Source of the DNA: Hermatobates lingyangjiaoensis
Lineage: Eukaryota > Arthropoda > Insecta > Hemiptera > Hermatobatidae
Length of the DNA stretch: 64,000 nt
Reading direction: 5' to 3'
Assembly: GCA_026182355.1 (NCBI GenBank)
Contig: JAPFBL010000003.1
Coordinates: forward strand, 1,777,001-1,841,000
Made by a program: the position numbers and the translations under genes. The notes under the pieces are model-generated. The model had not been told where the DNA came from. It saw only the letters and a program-made list of their open reading frames with translations, and did no database searches. Shown piece by piece: positions 25,119-37,292 of this stretch (position 1 is its first letter; every line of letters starts with the position of its first letter).

Positions 25119-25286
25119 ATCGCAAGCACCAGAAAAACGAAAACTATGCTATTCCGTGCGAGCATGGTGATGTAAGTACCAGATTACGCAAAACTTCATT
25201 AACTCAGCAAGAAAATAACTTGAAAATAGCTTTTTAAAATAACTTGATGAAAATAAAAGAACAATTGCTGTGCTCTAATTCAGTTG

Positions 25287-25440
25287 AAATAAGATATTAT
25301 TATCAACCGTCATACCTCGTCTATCGCTGGTGAAGTCGCCCGACCGGTTTCGCAGTGGCTGCATCATTAATGGGTTTATAATAACATTAATGGGTATATA
25401 ATAATATTATCAATATATGGTTGATAATAATATCTTATTT
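25287..25440. mobile_element. Small MITE with 22 bp perfect terminal inverted repeats
   Basis: AAATAAGATATTATTATCAA plus CC opens the element, and its exact inverted copy closes it. Inside lie a copy of the AACCGTCATACCTCGT motif (about 25305-25320) shared with the palindromic MITE at 20433, and two direct repeats of CATTAATGGGT. At 154 bp it is non-coding. Confidence 0.7.
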
Positions 25441-27675
25441 ACTAACCTCTGTGGCACTAACAATATGCATGTATCAGTTGAAATACTTGATTTATTTTTT
25501 CTGAAGCACTAGTACAGTTTATATGTAACATGTATGTCATTCACTTATAAGATGATACCTCTAGTAATAATTTTATTTTGATCCGTTAAACACAAAGCCT
25601 CGTATTGTTCACAAACTTCCTGAATAAACCATAAGCTAGAATGTCTATACTTTGTACAAAAAATGTCTCCCAGTTTCTAAAAATCTAAAATTTCTTCCCG
25701 TTATTGCTTCTGTCTTTTCAATGACAATTCCAAATTTAAAACCTATAGACTTAGTAGCTCAGGAAAACCAAAATATTGTCGAAAATAATTTTTTTCAAAA
25801 GAAAAGTGACTTTTCCGTCATACAATATTGCTCATATTGCCGATAGAGCACATTTTGATCGATCAGACAGAGTGTAACCTGCAGTGTTCAAAACTTATGG
25901 ATATACAGTAACCCACCATGTATCAAGAAAATTTTAAAAAAAAAAACTTCGGGGGCCTCAAAACATGTAAATCTGTCAACATTACCAGATCAAGTTTGTT
26001 CTTAAACCTTTGTTCCAGATCAAAGTAAGACGAGAATTGGCGGGGCACAACAAATTTTCGACACCATATTTCACCCCAGATACGCTCTAAAAGAGAATTT
26101 CATCAAATAAGATGTTGGTGTTTCTGTAAATTAAGTTTTCAAATAAGGAGATACCTAGATAGTCACAAATTTAGATAATTTAGGTTGGGTAGTGCTTAAC
26201 GAAAAAGTGAGAGAATACTAATGGCTTGAAGGGTAAAATGAGAGAGAAGAAAGCATGCCTGATGATTGACAATCAGTGAAAACACTTCTCTTGGTAGGGA
26301 AAAGCTTGAGAAGCGAGTCATGTTGTCGGCACGAGCGTGTTGGAAGAGATTCTAAATTTACCGAGCCTCTCGTTAATCAGGTTGCCCAGGCGCCAAACCT
26401 ACCCTAATTGATCGTTAGAGGTGAGAACTCAAGTCTGCCAAACGTTCTCGTTTCAGGCTCCAATGGTTCAGTGAAAATACCCACTCAACAACACCAAATT
26501 GTAAATATAACTTTATTTCCGAACTGATCCTGTCTGAACGAGTTATAACTGTCTGAATTCAATTAAATTCAGTTGACTGGCTTTTGAAAAGAGGAATTCT
26601 ATTTTGATAAATAAGAAAACGATATATTTTCAGAATTATTTTATAACAAATAAGCTAACTGTTATTTCACTCACATTAAAGTATATATAATGGTTCAGTA
26701 ACCATTTTTATATAATCAGCTTTATTATACTTCCATATAATTTAAAAGAACATAAAATATAAGCTCTTAATTCAATTTATTAAATTAAAATAACTTCCAA
26801 TTTAAAGCTCTGATGCCTTTCGTATTACATCTCCTTGAAGAGCAAGTGAAATTAAAAAATAAAGAACGAAAAATAGGTTGCAAAATTTAGTTTAAAGTAC
26901 TATAGAAATTGGTAACATTAAATGTGTTCATCTCCATTAAATTTCAAGTGGTCTTAATTTGTCTGATGGTTACTTCAGTAACATTTTCATCCAATTTAAA
27001 TAGATCTGGGCTCTTATTGACTAAACTCTTATAAGAGCTCTTTATAAGTGCGCTTTTAAGAATGTTTCTTTTTATTTCAAAAAACAGAAATATCAATTCT
27101 TCCGCTTCTTCCTAAATAATAGAATGATTTGTGTTTTGAATGTGAATAAACTTTATTTAAATTTTATTCAGCTTCTTTCGGTTAGAATACATGTCTTGCA
27201 TTGTGAGAAGGCCTTGCCTGTCTGTTCAATGAAAGGTAATTGATAATTTGTACAAGGTAGTCTGTAAACATAACAGTCTTATTGACTTCTGTTAGACAGA
27301 CTCTTCTGTCTAAAAAGATGCACGTAAAAAGTGCATCCTTAAAAGAGAGCTTCTAATTATTTTTTATTTCAATTGTAAATTGAATGGATACTGAGGGTAT
27401 CCAATTGAAACGTGTTGAGGGTACCCAAAAAGAGCACTAAAATTTTCACCATCTGGCTAAATGCATAATACACATGAAAAGAGCAAATCCATTCACTATT
27501 ATTAAGTACTATGGCAGAGAGATATATTATCTCAAAATAGTCTATATAGATAGTACTTAAAGCAGTAGAGAACTAATTTTCCATGCCAAGCAGTAATATC
27601 CTTGTAATGAAAAATAAAACGAAATAATAATAAATAATATCATCTATATCAATAATTTAGAAGAACAAGTTGTAA
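25441..27675. other. AT-rich spacer, no gene seen
   Basis: One less AT-rich island at about 26270-26480 has no identifiable content. A small local dyad (GATGCACGTAAAAAGTGCATC) is present near 27319. Confidence 0.4.
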
Positions 27676-27990
27676 TTTGCCCTTGTTAGATGCCCTGATC
27701 AATATGTTGCCTAAACAATTACGTTTTAATGTATATAGAAAACCTATAAATGTACTTGAGTATGCCCACTTTCATTCCTTCCATCGATGAAATGTTAAAA
27801 TTTCTTTTTATAGAAATATGTTTTTAAGAGCGTTAATAGTGTGCATTAATAACAATAGGTCAATTGCCATATAACTAAAATACACCTCCTCTTACATCGA
27901 CTTAGCTTTAAAGTGTGCTAAAAAAGCTCTCCAATATTTCAACAGAGTCCTGTTCATTATCAAATTCTCAGGTCAAAATCCTTTTACAAT
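27676..27990 (+). pseudogene. PLE-2 fragment: Penelope RT thumb
   Basis: The plus-strand translation gives LPLLDALINMLPKQLRFNVY followed by RKPINVLEYAHFHSFHR and a stop, then YRNMFLRALIVCINNNR in a shifted frame. These correspond to the LPFLD and YRKPT thumb blocks of Penelope-type reverse transcriptases. They match the minus-strand frame at 39447-39690 (FNVYRKSTNVLAYVHFYSPH, FRNMFLRLLKECSPEFLNEE). The nucleotide match continues into ATCGACTTAGCTTTAA and CCAATATTTCAACAGAG. It shows the uninterrupted state of a region that carries a 150 bp insertion in the 39 kb copy. Confidence 0.75.
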
Positions 27991-28357
27991 ACAAGGTTTA
28001 TTTCTTATTTTATCGATAATTAAAACATACTAAACCAATAAACACCAATAATACATAATATTAATGAAAATAATAATTGAATCGAACAAGTTTACGTCAA
28101 TGATAGTTATACAAATTGAAACATAATGACGGATAAATACATTATATGTGTCATTACCTTTTTAAATTTATGTTGGAATCAAAAAATTTACACTATTATA
28201 TAGGCCATTACACTTTATCGTAATACGAGGTAATGGGGAATGAAGCAAAGAATTATTTTTATAATTATTGTACATACTCGACCGTTTTTAAAATATAGGT
28301 CGGGATTTAGAAATGTACGTAGGAAATGAGATAAGGACAATAAATTGAATTATTTTA
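27991..28357. other. Spacer between PLE-2 fragment and LINE relic
   Basis: Nothing recognised. It may include the decayed end of either neighbour. Confidence 0.35.
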
Positions 28358-29035
28358 TTATTTATATATGAATAGGATGTCACAATAAGTTTTACAGGAA
28401 AGGAGATCAGTAATATTAAACCGGCCACAAAGATGAGCATGGTAAGATGAATCTGCAGAATAACTCGACTTATGGGAAAGCTTCTTTAGGAATATGGAAT
28501 GGACGGATTGAAGTAAAGTTTGATCATGATTGTAATGCGGATTCCAAACAGGTGAGGCATATTCTAAAATTGGAAGAACGAGAGACTTATATAGAGAAAC
28601 GGACACATTGGGACTTTAAAGTCATATAAATTTCTTGTAATGAATACATTCATACTACCGGTTTTTAAATCAACCATATTATTGTTAAAAGTTAATTTAG
28701 AGTCAAATATGAATCCTAAATCACTGACAGAGTCTACTCGAGTCAGAAAGTTACATTTACATGTAAAATTGAATTTTTCGTTATTAGAAAAAAGTATATT
28801 ATAAAAAACATAAAAAAAAATTAGATTAAAATTATTGGAAGAACACCAGTTTAAATATTTATTTATTTGAATGCTGATGAAGTCTGTGGTCATAAGAGGA
28901 GGACATCTTGAAATATAGTTTAAGGCATCAGTAAAGAGTAAAAATTCAACAATCGATAGTGCGGAATAAATGTCCCTGATAAATATTGAAAACAGTATGA
29001 GTGGCCTTTGTGAAACTTTAGATGTCCGAAGTACG
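28358..29035 (-). pseudogene. LINE (non-LTR) reverse transcriptase relic
   Basis: On the minus strand the segment opens with VSQRPLILFSIFIRDIYSAL (the xPQGSxLGPLLFxIFIND palm block, shortened). Next comes FLLFTDALNYIS, where the catalytic F/YADD box has become FTDA (28924-28935). Then come YLNWCSSNNFNL, VDSVSDLGFIFDSKLTFN and LYKSLVLPILEYASPVW, the standard fingers-to-thumb order of jockey/CR1-like LINEs. The second catalytic aspartate is replaced by alanine and the frame changes near 28600, so this copy is dead. Endonuclease and ORF1 are not recognisable nearby. Confidence 0.8.
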
Positions 29036-30130
29036 GGGTTTCATTGGATTGTTTAATTAATATTAATGTTAATTAATGTTAATGATTGTTTAATGATTGG
29101 TTTAATTAACATTAACGAGTCGGCTTGCAAGGTAACTTTGCAACTAGTGAAAAATGTCTCCTTAAATACCAGTAGGTATTTTTATTGAGTTCATAAAATT
29201 AAAGATATATTTTTGTAAGGAAATTAAATTAGTAGAGGTTGGACTTATTGGGATGAAAACCACATTGTTGAAAAATAATACAAATATAAATGAGGCACCC
29301 AGAGATATTTTTACATGTTTAATGAAAACCTTTTACTTTTCACAAACACTATGACCTGCGGATATTACCCTACCTCCGGGAGTCTGTGAAACTTAATTGC
29401 CTTATATTTCGATAAATTTTAAGCTTACATTGTTGTTTTCACATGCAAGTTTCTTAACTTTAAACTTCTACATAAGATTTTAAGTTTTTGTTCTGAGTGG
29501 TAGCTGGTAAAGTAAAGTAACCAACTTGAGACGTATTGTGATAGTCAAGACCGTCATAATTGGTAAAATGACGATAAATGCATTAGAATCACTTAATAAA
29601 ATTATACATTGAACCTGATACGTTGACTTAAAGTTTTGTCAAAGATAGACCATTTAGTATTTTGTTAAATTAATTTAACCCCCCTGTAAACAACATATTC
29701 TTCCATATGTCCACCATTTTTATGTCTTACGCCCTTTCAGTGTACGTTTGTATTTGGAGCACACTGAAAATCACTATCGCCTTATTGAGGCGCTGAGCTT
29801 CTCTCATTGCTACGAGTATGTGACCTCCTTTGAAAGTCGATTGCTCTCTTGGAGCGTCCTGAATATCCTGTGATAAGTCCTGTAACCCCATTTGAAAGTC
29901 CCGTAGCTCTGGTGATTGCATACCCCTCGCGCATCATAGTGACTCCGTTTAAGAACAATTTCTGGAAAGAACCCTCATTCATAGCTTATAATCCCAAGAT
30001 ATATATGCTGCATTACTTTAGTAATTTTTTTGTATGTAACAGTAATATATAATAGAATATCACTGACAAATATGTAAAAATATATATTAATTAAAACGAC
30101 TAACTGAAAATATTTATTAATAGATTTAGT
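29036..30130. other. Spacer; one unassigned less AT-rich patch
   Basis: Around 29740-29960 the minus strand is open in two frames, one with a protein-like composition (contains GGHILVAMREAQRLNKAI). I cannot assign either frame or see convincing splice signals. Confidence 0.35.
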
Positions 30131-30192
30131 TTTTGTTAATATATTGTTAATATATATATATAATATATATAAATATATATTATATAGATATA

Positions 30193-30358
30193 TACGAGTT
30201 CAAAATTCAAGAAGAGTAACACACAGAATAAAGAAAGACACAAACTCAAATTTTTGGACAATCTTTCTTCAGGAGAAAAGAGAAAGGGATACTAAGCACG
30301 TTGTAGACAACTAACGCCAAGTAACGGGGTTGAACTCGTGTTGTGTCATTTCCATTTA
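30193..30358 (-). mobile_element. PLE-1 family 3'-tail fragment between TA repeats
   Basis: Matches 9465-9610 over about 140 bases, including ACGAGTTC at the start, TCTTCAGGAGAAAAGAGAA, and GCACGTTGTAG, with scattered changes. It also ends with TTGAACTCGT, the inverse of its own start, which suggests a second inverted, truncated tail. TA-rich repeats flank it on both sides, as for PLE-1. Confidence 0.7.
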
Positions 30359-30367
30359 TCAAGTGAC

Positions 30368-30394
30368 TATATATATATATATATATATATATAT
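30368..30394. repeat. (TA)n microsatellite
   Basis: About 27 bases of AT repeat directly after the PLE-1 tail fragment. A more degenerate TA-rich tract (about 30131-30192) lies on the other side. Confidence 0.9.
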
Positions 30395-33300
30395 GCTTAT
30401 AATATACACATATTGTTTCTATTGATGCAGTAGTTCGTTGTTTAGAAACAACATAGATCATTTGTCGGTTGGCAATAGAGATGTTATTACTTCATTAGAG
30501 AACAATGAATTTGCGGAATAACATCTGAAACGATATTCCAGCTTTAAAATGATGAAGCATCGCGCCCTAATTCCCTTTATTAGAGAGAACCTCGTCGGCA
30601 CTTCATCTTACAAGCTTGCTCTCATGTTTCAATCTACTTCAACGAGCTCTATTTGCATCTATTCATCATGTCACTCCGCATGCTCAGACCCCGATGCGTT
30701 GATTTATGACATCCTTTTGCTCTTTGACATCTTGCATAACCAATCATAACAGACTTTTTTTTAACAGCCACCTTCTTGCGAAATCATTAGCAGCGCAGGC
30801 AATTCTTGAATATTAATATCAATCTTAACATGATGCAATAACTCAATAGTTATCGGAACGTCAACGATTTTTTTTGTGGCAGTCTCAACTAAAATTTGAT
30901 TGAGTAAATATCTCTTTAAAGTGTCTGAATTTTTTTTTATAAGGGGAAACGAGAACAACTGAACGTTTTCAACGTTCTACTATGAGAAATATCTATATAA
31001 TGGATTATACTGACTCCGTGAAAAGATTTTCACTGAGTGAGCTTTTCTTTTCGCTCTGGTTAACTATTTTACTTATCAAACTTGCATAAGTTAAAACAAA
31101 ACAGTAAAAATGTTCCTACCTATAGGGAACTTAATTAAGGAAAGATTAAAGAAAGGGCAAGTAAGGGAAGATTGAAGAATGAGGCTTACAGAAAAAGTAA
31201 TTGTTCGTTGGTTTATGAATCGGTGGGCATGGAACGCCCGAAAAATGTCAAGAGCTGCTGAATCCTGAGCTAGCAAACACCACGTATTTCGTCTAACGCT
31301 TTACGTGTGCCTGCCACTGTCAAACCATCTTACGTTTTCAACAAAACCGTAATAAACATGTGTTCCATTTTTTTAACATTTAATAATTAATTGAACATCA
31401 ATCACATTCGTTCAATACATTTTCTTCTGAATTTATTTCATCAAACTAATATAGAAACTTAGATAATCTTACAACATAAATTTATAATTGATAAGCGTTA
31501 ATACGTATTAATATATGTTACTGAAAAAAAATTAAAAATGAAATAAAACATAGTTTATTAATAAATGAAGGATAATAAATTAAAATTAAATAACTGAACA
31601 TTTAAACTCACTCAATGATAAAATGAAGTTAAAGGACTAAAAATATCGATACACTGATCAGATGGTAATAGGTTCACATGGTTTAAAAATGGTATGCCTC
31701 AAATAAACATTCACTCCCTCTGGAAGGTGAAGAAGTACGAAAAACCAATTGAGCCAGGAAGAGAGTTTGCAAGACAAGATAACCAGTTTTCCTTAAATAA
31801 GAATTTTGTTTCCTGTTTGTTTTTTATCATAATAAAAGAAACAATTTTTGTATAATACGAAAGCAAAACTATTACTTAGTTCATAGATTTCTATTTAATC
31901 AGTTTCTCTGCAAGAAGAAAGAAAATTGAATTAAAGAAGACGAGATTTTTGTTTAGTGCACTTTTGTTATTTAACAAAGTCTTTTGTCTTTTAACACCTT
32001 CTTCAACCGTCACGACTTCTTATACAACCTTCAGAAAAATAAGAAACGTGATCAAAATATTGCTAAGAACAAAAATGCATTCCGTAGTTATCAACCATTC
32101 CCCAAGAGACCTGTCTTCGAAATAATGAAAGACGTAAAGAAGTACGTTTGGTTAAAAGAGGGTCTTTATTATAGCATATGAAGACGTAAGAATTCCTTGA
32201 AGAAGTCTTTTAGTACTCGACCTCTCTGCTCTATGCAAGTCAAAAAAACAACCAAAATAAAACAAAAAACAAAAAAAAACTTAGTTTTTAATCTGTCTTT
32301 GACAGTTAAATAAAGCTATGGGGAAATAAAGCTATGCAATCGATAAAACTTCAACTTAAAATTTGAAACTGTATGTTCTATGTCAATCAAGCAGTGATGT
32401 ACTGCTAACCTTATATATTATGCCCTGAATACATATACACCTTAAATTCCCCGACTAGTGGGCCTGCACTGTGGGCAGGCTTATGTCGTGGACAAGTGGG
32501 TAACAGTTAGATGCTTGAGACAATTGTTAGTGTTTCTTTGAGAATTGGTACTTTTCAAACACTGACTGATACAGTAGTAGAGTAGGAGATCAGTCATTCT
32601 GAGAGCAGTAATGACAAATCTTTTGAGTTTGGCGTGTCAAAATTTTGAAAAAGCGAAACATAATTTTCGTGGTGGCAAATATAAAGACTATATAAAGAAA
32701 ATATAAATATTTATAATTTTTCTAAGTGAATTATTTATTTAATGTCATATAAAATATAAAAACCAAAATTTAACATTTTAGCACTTGACTTTAGCATGTT
32801 TTTAGAATTGAGAATTTCATATTAATATCAATATTAAAGCAATATATTTAAATGTTAAATTATTTGTTTAATGTCATTTAAAGTAAAAAGCCCAAAATCA
32901 TGAAAAGCAGAATTTAGAATGTTTTAGAATTTTTACATTTTTACTTTACATCCAAACAATAGAGGCATAGATATAAAGATAAGTATGATTTTTCAGTCAG
33001 ATATATTAGGATGATTCAAATGATGTACACTTTTTTTTTTGTGATAAAACCTAAAAGTAATATTTGCAAGTGGTACTAAATATGATTCACTAAAATGATG
33101 TCATAGGGTATATTTTTGTCCTGTTTAGTAAATAATCATGGAAAATACATCATTTTCAAGGAGAAGCCAATAGTTTAGATTGTTCATTATCTTTTGTAAA
33201 TAATATTCATTATATTTGTTCCAATATGTTCATTTTTTTATATATAACCACGTTCTTCTTATACATATACATGTGTCAAAAAGTTATTATATCAGTCGGT

Positions 33301-34449
33301 GAAGTGATGGGTGTCAAACTAGTATTGATAAATTTTGTTAAATAGAAGTCACATTTCATTAACACGTATTTCTATTTGAGCGTGATCCATGTGTGTGGCA
33401 GCCACTGTAACCTTACCTACTCTTAATGACATCATGACACAAGTGAAAATCTTAATGAAAACGGATCGAGTTCAAGTAGATTCTCTTAAAGCAGCGTTAC
33501 TGCACGTAGTAAAACAAAAGGGATATTATCAAGAAATTCCAAAGGACATTTGGAACCTCAAAACATGTACACCACCCCAACCCAGACATTAAGAATTTTT
33601 TTTCACCCTCTTTTCTTTATAGTAAAGTAGAAATGCTAGACCTGTGCTCTTTGAACAACATGAATCATAACAAGCGTTGCTATTTATAAATTACCATACA
33701 GCGATTTGAACCCAGTCAGCCAGGAAGAAGAGAATAGTTTGAAGCCATAAAATTTCCCGCCCTAATAGCTTGAAGTCCAATGAATCCTAGCCGCTGAGGG
33801 TAAAATAGGTGTCGAAAAGAATGATTTGCTGATAAAGCAGGATAGATAAAAAAAGTGATTGTTAGAACCTTGGCAAGAGTGCAAAACGTTGCGAAATACA
33901 ATAATTATTTCGATGTAGAAGAAAAGAAATGGCAGATCATACACTAAATCAGAAAGTAGAAAGGAAACAGTGGCACACTTAAAAGCACCTGTTTCAATTT
34001 ATGACCATGTTCCTGGGCTTTCCGGCAAAAACCATGAAATAAAACGATCCAAATCGATGATTTAACGGATGCCCTTTTGTAACAAATGTGGATGAACTAA
34101 CTTCGCTTGGAGAAGTGGAGTGATCTGACAATGGACCAACCAATCCCTTACAATCTATAAGTGTCCATGTGGCATATTTCAGAGCAATCATGGGCCAAGA
34201 TTCCTTGAATAAGCACCTTCATTGAATAAAAGTTGTAGATGACACCAGTGACGCCTTATATTAGAATTTTATAATAAGCATATCTTATAGATCTAAAAGG
34301 TGGAGTTCAAGCAACAACAAGATTGTGAAACGTTGCTCACGAATGTTTGAAAGACCTTGCAGACCAACCACAACATTGGTCAAAGAAGGACATAATAATC
34401 CTGATGTCAGAAAACTCAGTTATTGGCTAATTTATGTGGTATAGCTAGG

Positions 34450-34452
<3 letters not shown>
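30395..34452. other. AT-rich spacer, no gene supported
   Basis: Several 60-67 codon frames (for example plus 30549-30749, minus 30761-30958, plus 33389-33592, minus 33994-34191) have protein-like composition in places, but no family resemblance and no consistent splice structure. They may be fragments of unknown elements. Confidence 0.35.

Positions 34453-34502
<50 letters not shown>
34453..34502. repeat. (TA)n microsatellite
   Basis: About 50 bases of uninterrupted TA repeat. Confidence 0.95.
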
Positions 34503-34507
<5 letters not shown>

Positions 34508-34724
34508 GGAAATTAGTCCTTCTATTACATCAAGTGTTATTTTGATTATAATTCATATATATATATATCCTGCTATATCAAAAGGTTAATAAGAGTACTG
34601 GTTATTCTCTCTCAAGCGTCATAAGGAAATTTAATACATAGGGATTGAACAACAGATTTATTTTGGCAAAAATTACAAAAAGGAAAAGAGTGTTATATTC
34701 TGTATTCTAAAAATTATAAAATAA

Positions 34725-34752
34725 CTAGCAGAAGTACCCGACGTTGCTCGGG
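34725..34752 (-). other. Helitron 3' terminal hairpin and CTAG end
   Basis: On the minus strand, CCCGA-GCAACG-TCGGG forms a 5 bp stem with a 6-base loop (34752-34737). Eight bases later comes the terminal CTAG, and the next base is the host T. The spacing and composition match the transposition-termination signal of Helitrons. Confidence 0.9.
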
Positions 34753-34942
34753 AATAAAGAGAAGAAATGATAGACAGTAATTTTTTTTTTTATAGACAGA
34801 ATAGTAATTTTTATTTCTAACATATATTTCTTCATAATTAGACAAAGATATACAATATCATATTTAAGACAACTGTATGAGACATTCATATTTTCAATTA
34901 TCTTGAAAGCAAATCGTACATTTCACAATCCTTTACAATACT

Positions 34943-36847
34943 TTACAATACTTCTCTGTAAACTATATTCTTAGTTTTGCCTTGTGGTACATATATGAAC
35001 AGATTTGATTTAATTCCAACTCTTGAGCAGCCAACATAAAGTTGACCATGTGAGAAACAATGTTCTTTCAAGTGTAAGCCTGCTACTTTCAGAGTCTGAC
35101 CTTGAGACTTATTAATAGTCATGGCAAAACATAACTTTATTGGAAATTGCAGCCTCTTGAATTGAATTACAGAATCAGTTGGTGATATTGGTATCCTGGG
35201 TATGAAAACTGATTCTCCTGCTGCACATCCAGATAGAATTATTGCTTCAATAATATGAGGCATCATTTTTTTGATAACAAATCTAGTCCCATTACAAAGC
35301 TTAGGTGGATCTAAATTTCTAAGTAACATTATTGGGGCACCAATTTTAAGTTCTAATTTATGAGAAGGCAGACCAGACATCTCCAAAGAATTCAAAAATT
35401 CAACTGGATAATTCACTGCTTCATTTGGATCAATAACAGTGTCAATAGATTTGTAATTCATGGTGCCTCCCTCCAGGGAATTAATTAGCTGAGAATTGAT
35501 TGAATTCACTGTAGAATTTTGAGGTGCTAGAATAGCCCTTTCACACAACCACTTCTCAGACTTGAAATTTTCTTGTAGATTTGGAAACACATTACAAATC
35601 AGATCAGTTTCTGTTTTCACTATTGTACTTATTCTTGATGGATCTAATAAACCATCATTATCCAATGGTGCAGTTCCTCCTCCAAGGGCCAATAAATCTT
35701 CTGCAAATTGCTTAGACAATCGGTCTCTTTGCAAATATTCTCTCATATTTGTTTGGAGTTTAAGATTCTTCACATTCCTCCACAATCTTGAAGACTTTAA
35801 GCAAGCTTTTATTTCATCTGCTTTTGTACCTTTTGGGATCACTGGGAGAGTTTGTCTAAAATCACCAGACAAAACTAAAGTTATTCCTCCCATTGGCAAG
35901 TCATTTTCTCTGATATCTTTCAAAGTTCTATCAACAGCTTCCAGAGCTTTCTTGTGTGCCATAGTACATTCATCCCAGATGATAAGACTACATTTTTTGA
36001 GAACTTGGGCAATATTTGAACTTTTAGAAATATTGCAAAAAGGATTTTCATTACTGGACAAATCTATGGGAAGCTTGAATGTAGAGTGGGCTGTTCTTCC
36101 ATTAGGCAAAAGTGTAGCTGCTATTCCTGAAGATGCAACAGCCAGAGCAATTCTTCCTTTCTGCCTTGCTTTAGCTAGTACCAATTTAGTCACAAAAGTT
36201 TTCCCAGTACCACCTGGAGCATCCAAGAAGAAAATGCCTCCATGATTCTTTTGAACTGAATCTAAAATTTCCACATAAACTCTATTTTGCTCTGGTAAGA
36301 GCTTTGGCTCATTTTCATTAATGAATCTGGTTAGAGCTTCTATGTCATAAGAGGTTTCTCTTAACATTTCTCTGCTTAATCCACTTTCATTGTTTCTGAT
36401 GGGTTTAGGAAGACCATAAATTTGAAGTTCATTCCCTCCCATAGTGAGAACTTTATTTTCTATGTCAATCAATGACTTATTGTAGATTTGATCATTGTAA
36501 GTAATTTCAATTTCTGGAAATTGTAACTGCATTTGATAATGATAATCTTCTGTTAAATCATCCTTGTACTTTGTCCAAAGTCTGACAGGATCACTAACAT
36601 TGCATGCATTGAGAAGCATTGCAAAAAGTGTTCTTAGTCCAGAAGGAGAAGTTGATACTGAGGCCTCTGAAAGTGTAGCATCCCATTGAGCATCATCTTC
36701 AAGCAATCCTCTCTGCAAGCAAGCTTCTCTGTAAGTTGGATACACAATCCCATTCACTGTTCTAAGGTCATTAAATGAGGTTGGACCTTTCACTTCAAAT
36801 AATAACATTCTGAGGAAAAAGCATTGTAAAGTAGACTCTCTGTCCAT
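34943..36847 (-). CDS. Helitron PIF1-type helicase (N-terminally deleted)
   Basis: DNA helicase half of the Helitron Rep-helicase, a superfamily 1B 5'-3' enzyme expected to unwind donor DNA during rolling-circle transposition. All helicase motifs are visible in the 634 residues: Walker A GGTGKT (212-217), Walker B WDEC (291-294), motif III SGDFRQTLPV (327-336), QTNMR (365-369), motif V FAMTINKSQGQT (574-585) and motif VI GQLYVGCSRV (601-610). The frame ends with the family's usual GKTKNIVYREVL. The upstream ATG is not the natural start: residues 1-9 join a shifted frame, and residues from QCFFLRMLL onward are internal family sequence. Full-length relatives are well over 1,000 residues and include a Rep nuclease that is missing here. 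The long clean frame suggests a recent insertion. Any stable helicase product is unproven. Confidence 0.85.
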   Translation of the reverse strand: MDRESTLQCFFLRMLLFEVKGPTSFNDLRTVNGIVYPTYREACLQRGLLEDDAQWDATLSEASVSTSPSGLRTLFAMLLNACNVSDPVRLWTKYKDDLTEDYHYQMQLQFPEIEITYNDQIYNKSLIDIENKVLTMGGNELQIYGLPKPIRNNESGLSREMLRETSYDIEALTRFINENEPKLLPEQNRVYVEILDSVQKNHGGIFFLDAPGGTGKTFVTKLVLAKARQKGRIALAVASSGIAATLLPNGRTAHSTFKLPIDLSSNENPFCNISKSSNIAQVLKKCSLIIWDECTMAHKKALEAVDRTLKDIRENDLPMGGITLVLSGDFRQTLPVIPKGTKADEIKACLKSSRLWRNVKNLKLQTNMREYLQRDRLSKQFAEDLLALGGGTAPLDNDGLLDPSRISTIVKTETDLICNVFPNLQENFKSEKWLCERAILAPQNSTVNSINSQLINSLEGGTMNYKSIDTVIDPNEAVNYPVEFLNSLEMSGLPSHKLELKIGAPIMLLRNLDPPKLCNGTRFVIKKMMPHIIEAIILSGCAAGESVFIPRIPISPTDSVIQFKRLQFPIKLCFAMTINKSQGQTLKVAGLHLKEHCFSHGQLYVGCSRVGIKSNLFIYVPQGKTKNIVYREVL

Positions 36848-36937
36848 TTTCTAGATGGACAGAGAGGTGAACAACTGTTGGATAATGATCATGCATAAGA
36901 AATCCAAATATTCTCCAGCATGCCTCAAAAATTAAAT
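36808..36937 (-). pseudogene. Displaced upstream helicase-linker coding segment
   Basis: Just upstream of the long frame and in another reading frame, the minus strand reads EACWRIFGFLMHDHYPTVVH followed by LSVHLENGQRVYFT. This block lies ahead of the helicase in Helitron proteins, normally separated from it by roughly 80-90 residues. Here it runs directly, and out of frame, into the QCFFLRMLL block. An internal deletion with frame change has therefore joined the two. Upstream of EACW the family match stops abruptly, marking a second deletion boundary that removed the Rep domain. Confidence 0.75.
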
Positions 36938-37178
36938 GGTTAACACAATAAAAAGGTTTAAAGATATTTGGAATGACGCGGAGAACTAAACTAGGAGTAT
37001 AATTGGCGCCTTTTTAGAATGATTCAGCTCTACCGTTCCTCTAATCAATGCCATCTGAATTAATTCATTTTAAAATAGTCCCCTTCTCTCAGTGTTGCTA
37101 ATATAAGCATTAATTTAAAGAAAGGGAACGTATTTAATTATTTACATTTTTCTGCTTAAATACAATGTGAAACTACTT

Positions 37179-37181
<3 letters not shown>

Positions 37182-37236
<55 letters not shown>

Positions 37237-37258
37237 GTTAGCAAAACACACACACACA
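37182..37258. repeat. (GT)n microsatellite with CA partner arm
   Basis: About 50 bases of GT repeat, then TTTTGTTAGCAAAA, then about 14 bases of CA repeat. The GT and CA tracts can pair, so the end of this block is a perfect palindrome around TTAG. It lies inside the Helitron. Confidence 0.95.
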
Positions 37259-37292
37259 CTTTTCGTTTTAGGCTTGTACTAAGGGAATGTGG

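Noticed and set aside
35562..36245. 227-codon plus-strand frame opposite the helicase
   Set aside because: It is the complement of the real helicase frame and has no family resemblance.
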